Assembly: GCA_900554695.1 (NCBI GenBank)
Contig: USHV01000026.1
Location: 1-37,214, forward strand
Direction of reading: 5' to 3'
Source: an uncultured Prevotella sp.
GTDB lineage: Bacteria > Bacteroidota > Bacteroidia > Bacteroidales > Bacteroidaceae
DNA length: 37,214 nucleotides
The notes under the pieces are model-generated. The model was not told where the DNA came from. It searched no databases and saw nothing but the letters and a program-made list of their open reading frames with translations. Each line of letters opens with the position of its first letter. Positions within the stretch are counted from its first letter, which is position 1. The position numbers were made by a program, and so were the translations under genes. Positions 1-7,708 of this stretch are shown here, in pieces.

Positions 1-110
1 CTAACTCTCAAATTTCGTTTGTGTAATTCGCAAACCATTTCTTTTTAACTATAAAATAAAAAATAATAAATTTAAAGCGCAAGACAATCACAAAAACGAA
101 ATAAAAATTA

Positions 111-118
111 TATATTTG
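111..118 (+). promoter_or_regulatory. Probable -7 promoter box of the TlpA-like gene
   Basis: TATATTTG matches the Bacteroidetes primary sigma factor -7 consensus TAnnTTTG and lies 35 bp before the chosen ATG at 154. I see no good TTTG at the -33 position, so this is only a partial match. The rest of positions 1-110 is AT-rich and holds no gene I can support. Confidence 0.5.
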
Positions 119-153
119 TGACAGCCTATAAAAACATAAAAATAATATCACTT

Positions 154-1275
154 ATGAGAAAATCTATTATTACCGCAATCCTTACACTATGTAGCCTGCC
201 CTTCATGGCACAGGATTACAACACTGATGTATCCTATGAAATAAAAGGTAAATGTCCGGATAACGTGACCACAGTGAATATACTCGACCTGAAAGATTTC
301 AAGAAAGTAATAAACAGTACGGAAGCAAAGAACGGTAAGTTCGAAATAAAAGGCGTCAACAAGAAAGATGCTTTCCTCGGCATATCATGCAATGGACAAT
401 CCGATTACACGACGTTCATAAATGACGGTACGCCGATAACGGCAGACCTGACAAACATGAAGATCAAAGGTTCAGAACTAAACGAAAAGCTCAACAAATA
501 TACAAGAGAGCTGCATGACATTACAAAAAAAGCTGAAGATATTTCCAAATACATGGATATGTATAAAGAAGAGAAGGCTAAAGGAAAAACTGATGAGGAG
601 CTGAAACCCCTAAGTTTGAAAATTGGAAAAATAATGAGAGGGACACAAAAATATTATATCCGGCAGAAAGAAATAGTACAAGATAATCTCGACAATATAA
701 TTCCGGCTTTCATACTTGCCGATGACGCCATGTACCTATATACAATTCCGGAACTTAAAAACCTCTTCAAGCCTGAATATGCTTATACCAAACACCCGAT
801 GGCAGAAAAAATAAAGACATATCTTTTTGAGCAGGAAGAAAAACAATCGCTCATCGGCATTCAGTTCAAGGACATCGAGATAATGGGAGCCGACGGCAAG
901 AAGCACAAGCTAAGCGAATACTGCGGCAAAGGCAGATACGTGTTGATAGACTTCTGGGCAAGCTGGTGCGGACCGTGCCTCGGTGATATGCCAAGTCTGA
1001 AGACCAACTACGAGAAATATCATCCGAAAGGATTTGACATCGTGGCAATATCTCTCGATGCCGATGAGAAGGCATGGAAAAATTGCATAGAAGAGAACAA
1101 AATGACATGGACAAACCTCTCCGACCTGCAAGGATGGAAATCCGTCGCCGCCACGACTTACGAGATCCGCGCCATACCGTCGAGTCTGCTCGTAGATCCG
1201 CATGGCAAGATTGTCGCACTCGACCTCAGAGGCGACCAGCTGGGCAACAAACTGAAGGAGATATACGGTTTCTGA
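154..1275 (+). CDS. TlpA/ResA-like thiol:disulfide oxidoreductase with N-terminal DUF4369-type domain
   Basis: Predicted 373-aa exported thioredoxin-fold protein that probably exchanges thiols and disulfides in the periplasm. The ATG at 154 opens a signal peptide (MRKSIITAILTLCSLPFMAQ). An in-frame GTG at 118 overlaps the promoter box and was rejected. Residues about 20-115 look like the DUF4369 beta domain common in Bacteroidetes, followed by a Lys/Glu-rich helical linker. The C-terminal ~120 residues are an AhpC/TSA-Redoxin-type thioredoxin domain with the active site WASWCGPC (Cys272 and Cys275) and a cis-proline motif near IPSSLLVD. The length and domain order are usual for this family. 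The gene is alone on its strand, and its substrate is unknown. The domain class is sure; the specific partner is not. Confidence 0.9.
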   Translation: MRKSIITAILTLCSLPFMAQDYNTDVSYEIKGKCPDNVTTVNILDLKDFKKVINSTEAKNGKFEIKGVNKKDAFLGISCNGQSDYTTFINDGTPITADLTNMKIKGSELNEKLNKYTRELHDITKKAEDISKYMDMYKEEKAKGKTDEELKPLSLKIGKIMRGTQKYYIRQKEIVQDNLDNIIPAFILADDAMYLYTIPELKNLFKPEYAYTKHPMAEKIKTYLFEQEEKQSLIGIQFKDIEIMGADGKKHKLSEYCGKGRYVLIDFWASWCGPCLGDMPSLKTNYEKYHPKGFDIVAISLDADEKAWKNCIEENKMTWTNLSDLQGWKSVAATTYEIRAIPSSLLVDPHGKIVALDLRGDQLGNKLKEIYGF

Positions 1276-1360
1276 GACATGTCAGAAGCCGAGACCATGC
1301 GCCCCCGACTGCCATACCGATAAACATGAAAGCCCGCAGCAGACGTACGGGCAAAAAAAA

Positions 1361-1383
1361 TCCCCGGACGGAATGTCCGGGGA
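1361..1383 (-). terminator. Intrinsic terminator of the small heat-shock gene
   Basis: A 9-bp perfect stem (TCCCCGGAC / GTCCGGGGA) with a 5-nt loop is followed on the minus strand by eight T residues (plus-strand A-run 1353-1360). It lies 60 bp after the stop of the gene ending at 1444. Confidence 0.85.
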
Positions 1384-1443
1384 GGATATTTAAAACCTAA
1401 CTTTCTAAAGAATGCCAACCATGAGTATATAACTCTCAAAGAG

Positions 1444-1860
1444 TTACTCAACCGTAATCTGTCTGCTTACCTTGTGCTCTTCCTTCTTTATCTTAGGAAG
1501 CTCAACAGTAAGAACACCGTCGGCAACTCCGGCTTTAATCTTTTCCTTATCTACATCATCCGGCAGGATAAGGGTCTGCTCGAACTTAGAGTAAGAAAAC
1601 TCGCGACGCAGATAATGAGCTTTTTTATCTTCTTCCTTGTCTTCTCTCTTGTTCTCCATCTTTATTGTGAGGTCGCCGTCGTCGTTGATGTGAACCATAA
1701 AGTCTTCTTTACGCATACCTGCAGCGGCAAGCTCTACTATATAACTGTCTTCTGTTTCCTTAACATTGATGGCCGGCGCTGTTGCGTTAGTCTTTGGTGC
1801 GTTGACAAACAAATCGTTGAAAACTTCTGGCAGCCATGAATTTCTATATACTGGCATCAT
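1444..1860 (-). CDS. Hsp20/alpha-crystallin small heat-shock protein
   Basis: A 138-aa ATP-independent holdase chaperone expected in the cytoplasm, binding unfolding proteins as an oligomer. The alpha-crystallin domain spans about residues 30-125. Family features are the beta-strand region ELAAAGMRKEDF and the conserved strand GVLTVELPKIKKEE near the C-terminus. The protein starts MMPVYRN, and the first Met is taken as the start because AGGAGGT (1868-1874) lies 7 nt upstream. Such a strong Shine-Dalgarno is uncommon in Bacteroidetes. The gene is monocistronic with its own terminator. I found no TAnnTTTG box upstream, so heat induction by another mechanism is possible but not shown. Confidence 0.93.
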   Translation of the reverse strand: MMPVYRNSWLPEVFNDLFVNAPKTNATAPAINVKETEDSYIVELAAAGMRKEDFMVHINDDGDLTIKMENKREDKEEDKKAHYLRREFSYSKFEQTLILPDDVDKEKIKAGVADGVLTVELPKIKKEEHKVSRQITVE

Positions 1861-1867
1861 AATTAAT

Positions 1868-1874
1868 ACCTCCT
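1868..1874 (-). promoter_or_regulatory. Strong Shine-Dalgarno of the Hsp20 gene
   Basis: AGGAGGT on the minus strand, 7 nt before the ATG at 1860. Most genes in this window lack any such purine-rich site, so this one stands out and decides the start. Confidence 0.75.
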
Positions 1875-2010
1875 GTTTTTATTTTATGTTGTTAATATTC
1901 TTTTTTCCGAGGCCTCTTTTGAAAGGCTTCACCCATATATATACAACAAGCGTACCAACCGGAGAAAAATGCCACATTGTCGCAGATATGCGCCATTTTG
2001 TCATCAGATG

Positions 2011-2961
2011 TCATTCAGCCCACTTCTCTACAAAGGCTTTCACGCGCTCGGTGTACTCCTTCTTGTGGTCGCGGTAGGACACTGCGTGAGCACTGCCGGG
2101 CGCTATCCACAGGGCCTTGGGCTGCGGTTTCGCCTCATAGCAGGGATATACCATCGTCGTCGGCACGAAGTCGTCTTTGCCTCCATGTATGAAAAACATA
2201 GGCTTGCCACACTCAGCCACGCGCCTGACCGGCGCCGCCTCGCCGAAGCTCCAGCCGTATTTCAACTTGCACAAAGCACTCGAGACATAGAGCAGAGGGA
2301 ACTCGGAAATGTCGAAACGCTTCTTCATCTCATGGGCGAACTCGTCCCACGCACTGGTGTAACCGCAGTCCTCGACGAAGCACTTCACGTAACCCGGTGT
2401 CTTCTCACCTGATATGTTCATGGTAGTGGCGGCTCCCATAGACACTCCGTGAACCACCATGCGCGACTCACAACCACTCTGACGGAACATGCGCTCGGCC
2501 ACATCCATCCAGTGCATCACGTCGAGGCGGTCCTTCCATCCCATCTGTATGTCGTCGCCGTCGCTCAATCCGTGACCGTGAAGGTCGGGCAACAGGATGT
2601 TGTAGCCCATCACCTTGTTATATATATAGGCGATGTGGAGCATGCCGGTGGAGCGGTCCTTATAGCCGTGCACAACAACCGCGGTGCGTCCACGGGCACG
2701 GTCGGAGCGCGCGAATATGGCGTGCGCGCGCTCGCCGTCGGGCATTACGATGAACGTGTCGCGCAGAATGTGGTTGCGTTGCAGACTGTCGAGCCAGGGC
2801 CGTGTCTCGGGATAGTTCTTCATGACGTACGCATAGCTCACCTTTTTAGACCTGTCGGCGTTCGACAAAGCATAATCGAGCATATAGAAGCCCGAACCAA
2901 TGAGGACTGCAATCAGCACAAACGCCACTATCGCAGCCGATATCAACAGTTTCTTTTTCAT
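2011..2961 (-). CDS. Membrane-anchored alpha/beta hydrolase
   Basis: A 316-aa serine hydrolase with an N-terminal membrane anchor or uncleaved signal (hydrophobic residues 5-28), so the catalytic domain probably faces the periplasm. The alpha/beta-hydrolase fold shows an oxyanion region VVHGYKDRS, the nucleophile elbow GVSMG (Ser174), the acid loop HGGKDDFVP (Asp263 likely) and a catalytic His at 292 (GSAHAVS). The closest general class is the YqkD/prolyl-oligopeptidase-like esterases; the substrate cannot be told. Its ATG overlaps the stop of the upstream glycerate kinase gene by 4 nt (ATGA), so the two are translationally coupled. No functional link between the two activities is obvious. 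Confidence 0.88.
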   Translation of the reverse strand: MKKKLLISAAIVAFVLIAVLIGSGFYMLDYALSNADRSKKVSYAYVMKNYPETRPWLDSLQRNHILRDTFIVMPDGERAHAIFARSDRARGRTAVVVHGYKDRSTGMLHIAYIYNKVMGYNILLPDLHGHGLSDGDDIQMGWKDRLDVMHWMDVAERMFRQSGCESRMVVHGVSMGAATTMNISGEKTPGYVKCFVEDCGYTSAWDEFAHEMKKRFDISEFPLLYVSSALCKLKYGWSFGEAAPVRRVAECGKPMFFIHGGKDDFVPTTMVYPCYEAKPQPKALWIAPGSAHAVSYRDHKKEYTERVKAFVEKWAE

Positions 2962-4025
2962 ATCATCATTCGTTTGATTGTTTCACTTATGTTTGCGCGG
3001 GCTGTGTCGGGATGCATGGCTTCAGCCGTATCCATGGACGCGGGACTGACTGCCTCGACACGCGTAAAGCCTGATTCTAAAAGTATGGAGGCATCATCCA
3101 CACTGCCGGCAATGAGCCAGACGGGCACACCGGCGGTACGGGCACGCGACAGAACACGCGCCGGCAGCTTGCCCATGAGCGTCTGACGGTCGGCACGTCC
3201 CTCGCCCGTTATCACGCACGATGCGCCTACGAGCATTGAGTCGAAGCCCGCCATGTCGAGCAGAAGGTCGGCTCCGCTGCGCATCGTAGCGCCGAGATAC
3301 TGCATGAAAGCATAACCGAGTCCGCCCGCAGCGCCTGCACCGGGCTCGGAGGAACGGTCGTATCCGAAGTGACGGGCGGAGAAACCTGCAAATCGACGGG
3401 CACGGTCGTCAAGTATGGCGACGTCGGACGGAGACGCACCTTTCTGCGGAGCATAGACACACGCCGCACCTTCAGGACCGTAAAGCGGATTGCGCACGTC
3501 GCTGGCAAGAGTGAAACGGCACTGCCCGAGCACACCATGCAGCGCGTCGTCCATGGTTCCGCCATCGGCAAAAGCATCGGTGAGGGCACGCAGCATACCT
3601 ATTCCGGCATCGCTCACGGCACTTCCTCCCAGGCCCACGACGAAGCTCCGGCATCCGCGTCGCACGGCGTCTGCCACAAGCTCACCCACTCCGTAGGACG
3701 TGGCACGCATAGGACTGCGCAACTCGGGTTCGATAAGAGTCAGTCCGCACGAGGCAGCCGACTCGATGAAAGCCGTGCCGTCGGGACCGATTCCGTACTC
3801 AGCCTCAACGCGACGCATCATGGCATCGTGAACAAACGCCTTCTGCCGGCTGCCTCCAGAGAGGCTGAGGAATGCGTCGAGCATGCCTTCGCCACCGTCG
3901 GACACGGGCAGACAAACAACATCGGCATCAGGCACGGCCTCGCGGATGGCATTTTCCACCGCCGCCTCTGCCTCAGAAGAAGACAGACATCCCTTGAAAG
4001 AGTCGATTGCAAGAATATATTTCAT
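2958..4025 (-). CDS. Glycerate kinase (GarK/GlxK family)
   Basis: A 355-aa cytosolic kinase that phosphorylates D-glycerate with ATP, in this family usually giving 2-phosphoglycerate. Characteristic segments are the N-terminal DSFKGCLSS, the glycine-rich PVSDGGEGMLDAF, VVGLGGSAVSDAGIGML in the middle, and ITGEGRADRQTLMGKLP near residue 290. The length is slightly below the usual 370-380 aa but all conserved blocks are present. It is first in a two-gene unit with the alpha/beta hydrolase (4-nt overlap). The promoter is probably the box at 4108-4115. Confidence 0.93.
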   Translation of the reverse strand: MKYILAIDSFKGCLSSSEAEAAVENAIREAVPDADVVCLPVSDGGEGMLDAFLSLSGGSRQKAFVHDAMMRRVEAEYGIGPDGTAFIESAASCGLTLIEPELRSPMRATSYGVGELVADAVRRGCRSFVVGLGGSAVSDAGIGMLRALTDAFADGGTMDDALHGVLGQCRFTLASDVRNPLYGPEGAACVYAPQKGASPSDVAILDDRARRFAGFSARHFGYDRSSEPGAGAAGGLGYAFMQYLGATMRSGADLLLDMAGFDSMLVGASCVITGEGRADRQTLMGKLPARVLSRARTAGVPVWLIAGSVDDASILLESGFTRVEAVSPASMDTAEAMHPDTARANISETIKRMMI

Positions 4026-4107
4026 AACGTCAGTATTATCTTTTATGTTGATTAAAAATGTTATACTAATTCACGGATAAAGGTATAGGATGAGTATGTT
4101 AGGAATA

Positions 4108-4137
4108 CAAAGATATGAAAACTCTCCCGAATACAAA
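4108..4137 (-). promoter_or_regulatory. Probable promoter of the glycerate kinase/hydrolase unit
   Basis: On the minus strand TTTG (4137-4134), an 18-bp spacer and TATCTTTG (4115-4108) match the Bacteroidetes promoter consensus, with a leader of about 80 nt before the ATG at 4025. I see nothing else supportable in 4138-4389, which is AT-rich and gene-free. Confidence 0.6.
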
Positions 4138-4490
4138 TACATTCATAAGAAATAATGCAATCCATCCGGTTTTTATGAAGATGCAAAATATGTTTACGCA
4201 GCCATTAATCCGTACTATAAAAACCGTCTTTTTAATAAAGAAACAGAAGAATTTATGGTGACCTGACTGTATTCTTAACGCCTCTTCCCGTGACGTTTCT
4301 TTATATTTCCTTCTGAATAAATGCGCTCAGCGCAATTAAGCGGACATTTATTGATACAGAAATACGGCCTTCTCAATTCTGAATAAACATTGTTTTCTGC
4401 TATTGAAAACAAACAAAACGGACCACTTTCAAATTATAACCGGATTTTGATTTTTCCACCTCAGTTTCTTACTCTACCCCGAAAAATAAG

Positions 4491-4532
4491 CGCGTATTTG
4501 CAAGCAAACCTTCCTTCGGACGCAAATACGCG
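4491..4532. repeat. Conserved hairpin of element copy A
   Basis: CGCGTATTTGC (4491-4501) and its exact reverse complement GCAAATACGCG (4522-4532) enclose a 20-nt loop. The stem is kept in copy B (11618-11659, one mismatch) and in copy D (12 bp, 35474-35515), while loop bases differ, apart from a CTTCG core. Confidence 0.8.
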
Positions 4533-4598
4533 AATTATAAGAGGCTTTTATAAGATATTGATTATCAGTGCTTTATATTTAAAGGGTATTTCTTCACA

Positions 4599-4774
4599 TT
4601 GCAAAAAGCACCATTTCGCAATGCAATAAAGCCCATTTCGGAGGCTGAAAAGCACCATATCGCACCCTAAAATGGGCTTTTTCGCAATGCGAAATGGGCA
4701 ATATCAGAAAGCGAAACGTGTGATTTCGGACTATGATATAGGGTATATCAAAAGGCGATACATACCGAAATGAC
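4599..4774 (+). repeat. Eight tandem 22-bp palindromic units (copy A)
   Basis: Eight units of exactly 22 bp start at 4599, 4621, 4643, 4665, 4687, 4709, 4731 and 4753. The approximate unit is ATGCGAAATGGGCAATTTCGCA-like (22 positions), with TGCGAAA at one end and its complement TTTCGCA at the other. Individual units are degenerate, but the spacing has no slippage over 176 bp. The period is not a multiple of three, so it is not a protein repeat. Confidence 0.85.
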
Positions 4775-4975
4775 CTTCATAATGCCGTATTTAACATTTC
4801 TTTACATCTCTTTTGCGAAAATATTTTGTCAAATTTATGTCAAGAAAATCTGTAAGTTCGCCTCCTGAGTTTTCACTAAAAACGCTGATATAAGGCATAA
4901 GAAAAGATACGGGATGTATCTATTCTACGAACCGAAAATACATCTCTGTCTTACATTAATGATTTACCGGTTGTG

Positions 4976-5261
4976 GCATCATAAATTTATTATTACAGCA
5001 GCACCTATTCATTATTGTTGCATCATCAATTTATCGTTACGGCATCATAAACTCATTATTGCAGTAGCACCACTTTATCTTTGCAGCAGCATCAATTCAT
5101 TGTTATTGTATTATCAATCTATTATTGCGGCATCATCAATATATTGTTACGGCACTATCAATCAATTATTGCAGCATTACCAGATTATCGTTTTTGCAAT
5201 ATGAATTTATTTTTAGTGCAATGCAATTTTATTATTTTGGACAATATGAGTTTATTGTTTT
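4976..5261 (+). repeat. Thirteen tandem 22-bp units, a second motif
   Basis: Thirteen units of exactly 22 bp begin every 22 bp from 4976 to 5240. Most begin GCATCAT or GCAGCA and continue with CAATTTATTGTTAC-like bases; the last three drift to GCAATATGAATTTAT. The motif differs from the palindromic array in copy A but keeps the same period. Copy D has only about one recognisable unit at the matching place (near 35960-35980), so the array looks expanded here. Positions 5262-5359 hold degenerate remnants and no gene. Confidence 0.85.
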
Positions 5262-5359
5262 GACTTATGTCCACTCAATTCCAATGAACGCATGGCAACA
5301 TTTTACATATATAAGAAAATTACGGCATCATTATCCACAAGCCACACGACATCGCAATG

Positions 5360-6043
5360 TCATTTTATCTGAAGGATATATCCTTTTTTCTTTACAGAAA
5401 CAATATTTATTGTGGCATCAGGAGCAAGGATGTGGCGCAAATACGTGATCTGCACATTCAAGGACATCGAATTGGAATAACTGCTGTCGCCCCACACGGG
5501 GTTCAGAATATCGTCGCGCGATACCAGCACACCGACACTCTGCGCCAGCAGCACCAATATATCAGTCTGCCGGGCAGACAGGTTTTGGGTTATGCCATTG
5601 TATGTCACTGTCGAGTTCTTGCTGTCAAACAGAGTTTTCCCAATCATATACTGACACTGAGCACCTGTCTTTCTGTTTTCAAACCGCTCACTTATTCTCG
5701 CTATCAGTTCCTCCGGATAGAACGGTTTGGGTATGTAGTCATTGCCTTTCAGCCGGAAACCTTTCAGACGGTCCGCCTTTTCGGTGCGGTCGGTAAGGAA
5801 AAACAGGAACACCTCGTTGTCTGTCTCGCGTATCTTCTGAGCAAGCTCGAAGCCGTTTAACCCGGGCATATTGACATCGAGCAATATCAGGTCAGGATGT
5901 TGCTGTCCGTACATTTCCCAGGCTGCGACACCGTCTGATGCGTATGTCACCGAATAACCCTCGAGCTCCAGGAAACGTTTCAGGAGCAAGGAATTCTGCA
6001 CATCGTCGTCAGCCAACAATATATGTATCTCGTCTTTTCTCAT
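5360..6043 (-). CDS. rprY: OmpR/PhoB-type response regulator (RprY-like)
   Basis: A 227-aa DNA-binding response regulator. The receiver domain (about 5-120) has the acidic pocket Asp12-Asp14, phosphoacceptor Asp56 (LILLDVNMPG), Thr84 and Lys106 (IPKPF). The C-terminal winged helix (about 130-225) ends with KKKGYILQIK, typical of the OmpR class. The ATG overlaps the stop of the upstream kinase gene by 4 nt, so it is the cognate partner. It resembles Bacteroides RprY-type regulators; the symbol is a family-level assignment. Likely targets include the divergent GLPGLI/barrel pair, which is inference from position only. Confidence 0.92.
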   Translation of the reverse strand: MRKDEIHILLADDDVQNSLLLKRFLELEGYSVTYASDGVAAWEMYGQQHPDLILLDVNMPGLNGFELAQKIRETDNEVFLFFLTDRTEKADRLKGFRLKGNDYIPKPFYPEELIARISERFENRKTGAQCQYMIGKTLFDSKNSTVTYNGITQNLSARQTDILVLLAQSVGVLVSRDDILNPVWGDSSYSNSMSLNVQITYLRHILAPDATINIVSVKKKGYILQIK

Positions 6044-7479
6044 TGTGGTAGTTCAATTATAAAAGTACTTCCGTTGTTCAATTCGCTTTCTATGCTTATG
6101 CTGCCTCTATGCGCCTCGACAAGCATACGGACATAAGCCAGTCCGAGTCCCATGCCGGCTATGTTGTTTTCCACTCCCCTCCGGCCGCGATAGAATTTCT
6201 CGAATATGTTTTTATACTCTGACTGCGGAATACCGAATCCGTTGTCCTTTATGGAAATGCGTATGTTGTCGTTGTCGCACTTCTTATAGTCTATTTCAAT
6301 GTCAACACTTTGGCGTGAATATTTTACCGCGTTCTCCAACAGATTGTCGATGATATTAACCAGATGCATCCTGTCTGCGGTTATAATCATGTCGTCTTGG
6401 GGAATTATAGATATGTTGATTTTCTTATCTCCCGGAACATTCAGCTTGTGAATACACGCATCGAGCAAGTCGCGCAGACTGAAGACCGAGAGATTCAGCG
6501 GTATGTCAGACGCGTTGCTGAAGGTCATAAGGTCGCGCAGCTTGGAGAACAATGCGGAAAGACTGTCCAATGCCGTGTGGAAATCGGCGACCACCATCTG
6601 CCGGCATTGAATATCATTCATAAGCCGTTCGTTACCGATATATGACACGCACATCTTGAGTGTCGTGATGGGACGTTTCAGTTCGTGAATCATTGTTTGC
6701 GTGAAGTCCGACCGGAGATTGTCTATCTTACGTTGCTTTCGGATAATGGCAATCTGCGCGATAAGGCAGGAAATCAGCAGGACGGACAGGACTAATGATA
6801 TCAACATGATGTCCGACATCTTCCTTATGACTGAAGGCAACGCTATGGAACAGTCTATTCTCACCAGTTTCTGATCGAGAACATCGTATGGAAATTTTAT
6901 GGAGAACGCAGGCCTCAACAACGATCCGTGCTCCGTAAGAACCGGTTTCCACACCATGGAATCAGAACGTATGATGGACACACGGTCGAATTCTATGCCG
7001 TTTGCCCGCATTATTGTGTCCAAGCCTTCCACGGAGAAGGGTGAGCGCCGGTCGAGACAGCTGTATTCTATCGCGTCGAGCACATCCGACTCTGTGCGCG
7101 CCTGCTTCACGATGAACACTTCATTGCTCAGCCAGTCGGGATGCTGCGTCTCGTATATACTTGAGAAAAATTCGGCCGTCAGTGAGTCTATTGACGGACA
7201 ACGGTGCTTGTCTGCCGTATATATATCGCACAACAATAAATCAGAGCCCTTATTGTCTATGCGCTTTATAGTATATTCCACGGCGACATCATTATTTACC
7301 GCGTTCCTGCGTAGTGCGTTGTATTCGTGTATTGATTCAATGACACGGCTGTATAGTGTGTCTGTACATGTCTGCACCATGTACTTATACCTGGAATAAA
7401 GCCAATCGCCCTGGACAACGATAAACAATATAATGACAATCACTGTCAAGGCATTCAATATTTTAAATCTTTGCTCCAT
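6040..7479 (-). CDS. rprX: Sensor histidine kinase (RprX-like)
   Basis: A 479-aa inner-membrane sensor. Transmembrane segment 1 is about residues 8-24, followed by a periplasmic sensing region of about 195 residues and transmembrane segment 2 (about 224-247). The HisKA dimerisation domain has the phosphoacceptor His265 in MIHELKRPITTLK. The ATPase domain has the N box (DNLLENAVKYS, from 378), the G1 box DNGFGIP (412-418) and the G2 box GMGLGLAYV (442-450), so it looks fully active. The periplasmic region has no named domain that I recognise. It is the first gene of a two-gene operon with the response regulator. The -7 box sits only 4 nt before the ATG, suggesting a leaderless transcript. Confidence 0.93.
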   Translation of the reverse strand: MEQRFKILNALTVIVIILFIVVQGDWLYSRYKYMVQTCTDTLYSRVIESIHEYNALRRNAVNNDVAVEYTIKRIDNKGSDLLLCDIYTADKHRCPSIDSLTAEFFSSIYETQHPDWLSNEVFIVKQARTESDVLDAIEYSCLDRRSPFSVEGLDTIMRANGIEFDRVSIIRSDSMVWKPVLTEHGSLLRPAFSIKFPYDVLDQKLVRIDCSIALPSVIRKMSDIMLISLVLSVLLISCLIAQIAIIRKQRKIDNLRSDFTQTMIHELKRPITTLKMCVSYIGNERLMNDIQCRQMVVADFHTALDSLSALFSKLRDLMTFSNASDIPLNLSVFSLRDLLDACIHKLNVPGDKKINISIIPQDDMIITADRMHLVNIIDNLLENAVKYSRQSVDIEIDYKKCDNDNIRISIKDNGFGIPQSEYKNIFEKFYRGRRGVENNIAGMGLGLAYVRMLVEAHRGSISIESELNNGSTFIIELPQ

Positions 7480-7483
7480 GATG

Positions 7484-7491
7484 CAAATATA
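7484..7491 (-). promoter_or_regulatory. -7 promoter box just before the sensor kinase ATG
   Basis: TATATTTG on the minus strand is followed by four bases and then the ATG at 7479. A TTTG further upstream is about 24 bp away, longer than ideal. Transcription would start on or within a few bases of the ATG. Confidence 0.5.
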
Positions 7492-7585
7492 ATGGATATG
7501 AGGTTAAATCATTTTCAAACTCGGGAAAAATATACCGTTCGTAATAATTTAATAATAATTCCATAAGAATAGCATAATGATTATT

Positions 7586-7617
7586 TTTCCGATTCCATAA
7601 GGTTACTGATAACTTTG
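7586..7617 (+). promoter_or_regulatory. Promoter of the GLPGLI/barrel operon
   Basis: TAACTTTG (7610-7617) is a perfect TAnnTTTG -7 box, and TTTC at 7586-7589 is a three-of-four match to the -33 TTTG with a 20-bp spacer. The leader to the ATG at 7709 is about 85 nt. This region is shared with the divergent sensor kinase gene. Confidence 0.65.
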
Positions 7618-7708
7618 CATGAACAAGAATCCATAAGACAGCCGGTAAAAGATAATAAACAGGAGTGACTACATTGACGCAGAATTACAGATATAATAAA
7701 CATTTAAT

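Larger units (their letters stand above)
4390..4886 (+). repeat. Dispersed intergenic element, copy A
   Basis: About 500 bp, clearly homologous along its length to 11285-11760 (inverted) and 35380-35868 (direct), and more distantly to 24280-24546 (inverted). Order of parts: a conserved lead around GACCACTTTCAAATTATAAC (4421-4440), an 11-bp stem hairpin (4491-4532), a linker, a 22-bp-period palindromic array (4599-4774), and a conserved tail containing CTCTTTTGCGAAAATATTTT. Homology to copy D continues downstream to about 4995. It lies between the 5' end of glycerate kinase and the 3' end of a response-regulator gene. No transposase, terminal repeats or clear target duplication is visible. Confidence 0.9.

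Noticed and set aside
4390..4629. A 79-codon open frame in copy A with a same-length counterpart in copy B (11521-11760, minus) and about 75% residue identity
   Set aside because: Many differences change amino acids, copy D does not keep the start, copy C is disrupted, and the frame runs through the hairpin and array. DNA-level conservation of the element explains the similarity.
4976..5261. Possible CRISPR array
   Set aside because: The 22-bp units are directly adjacent with no unique spacers, and no cas gene is present.
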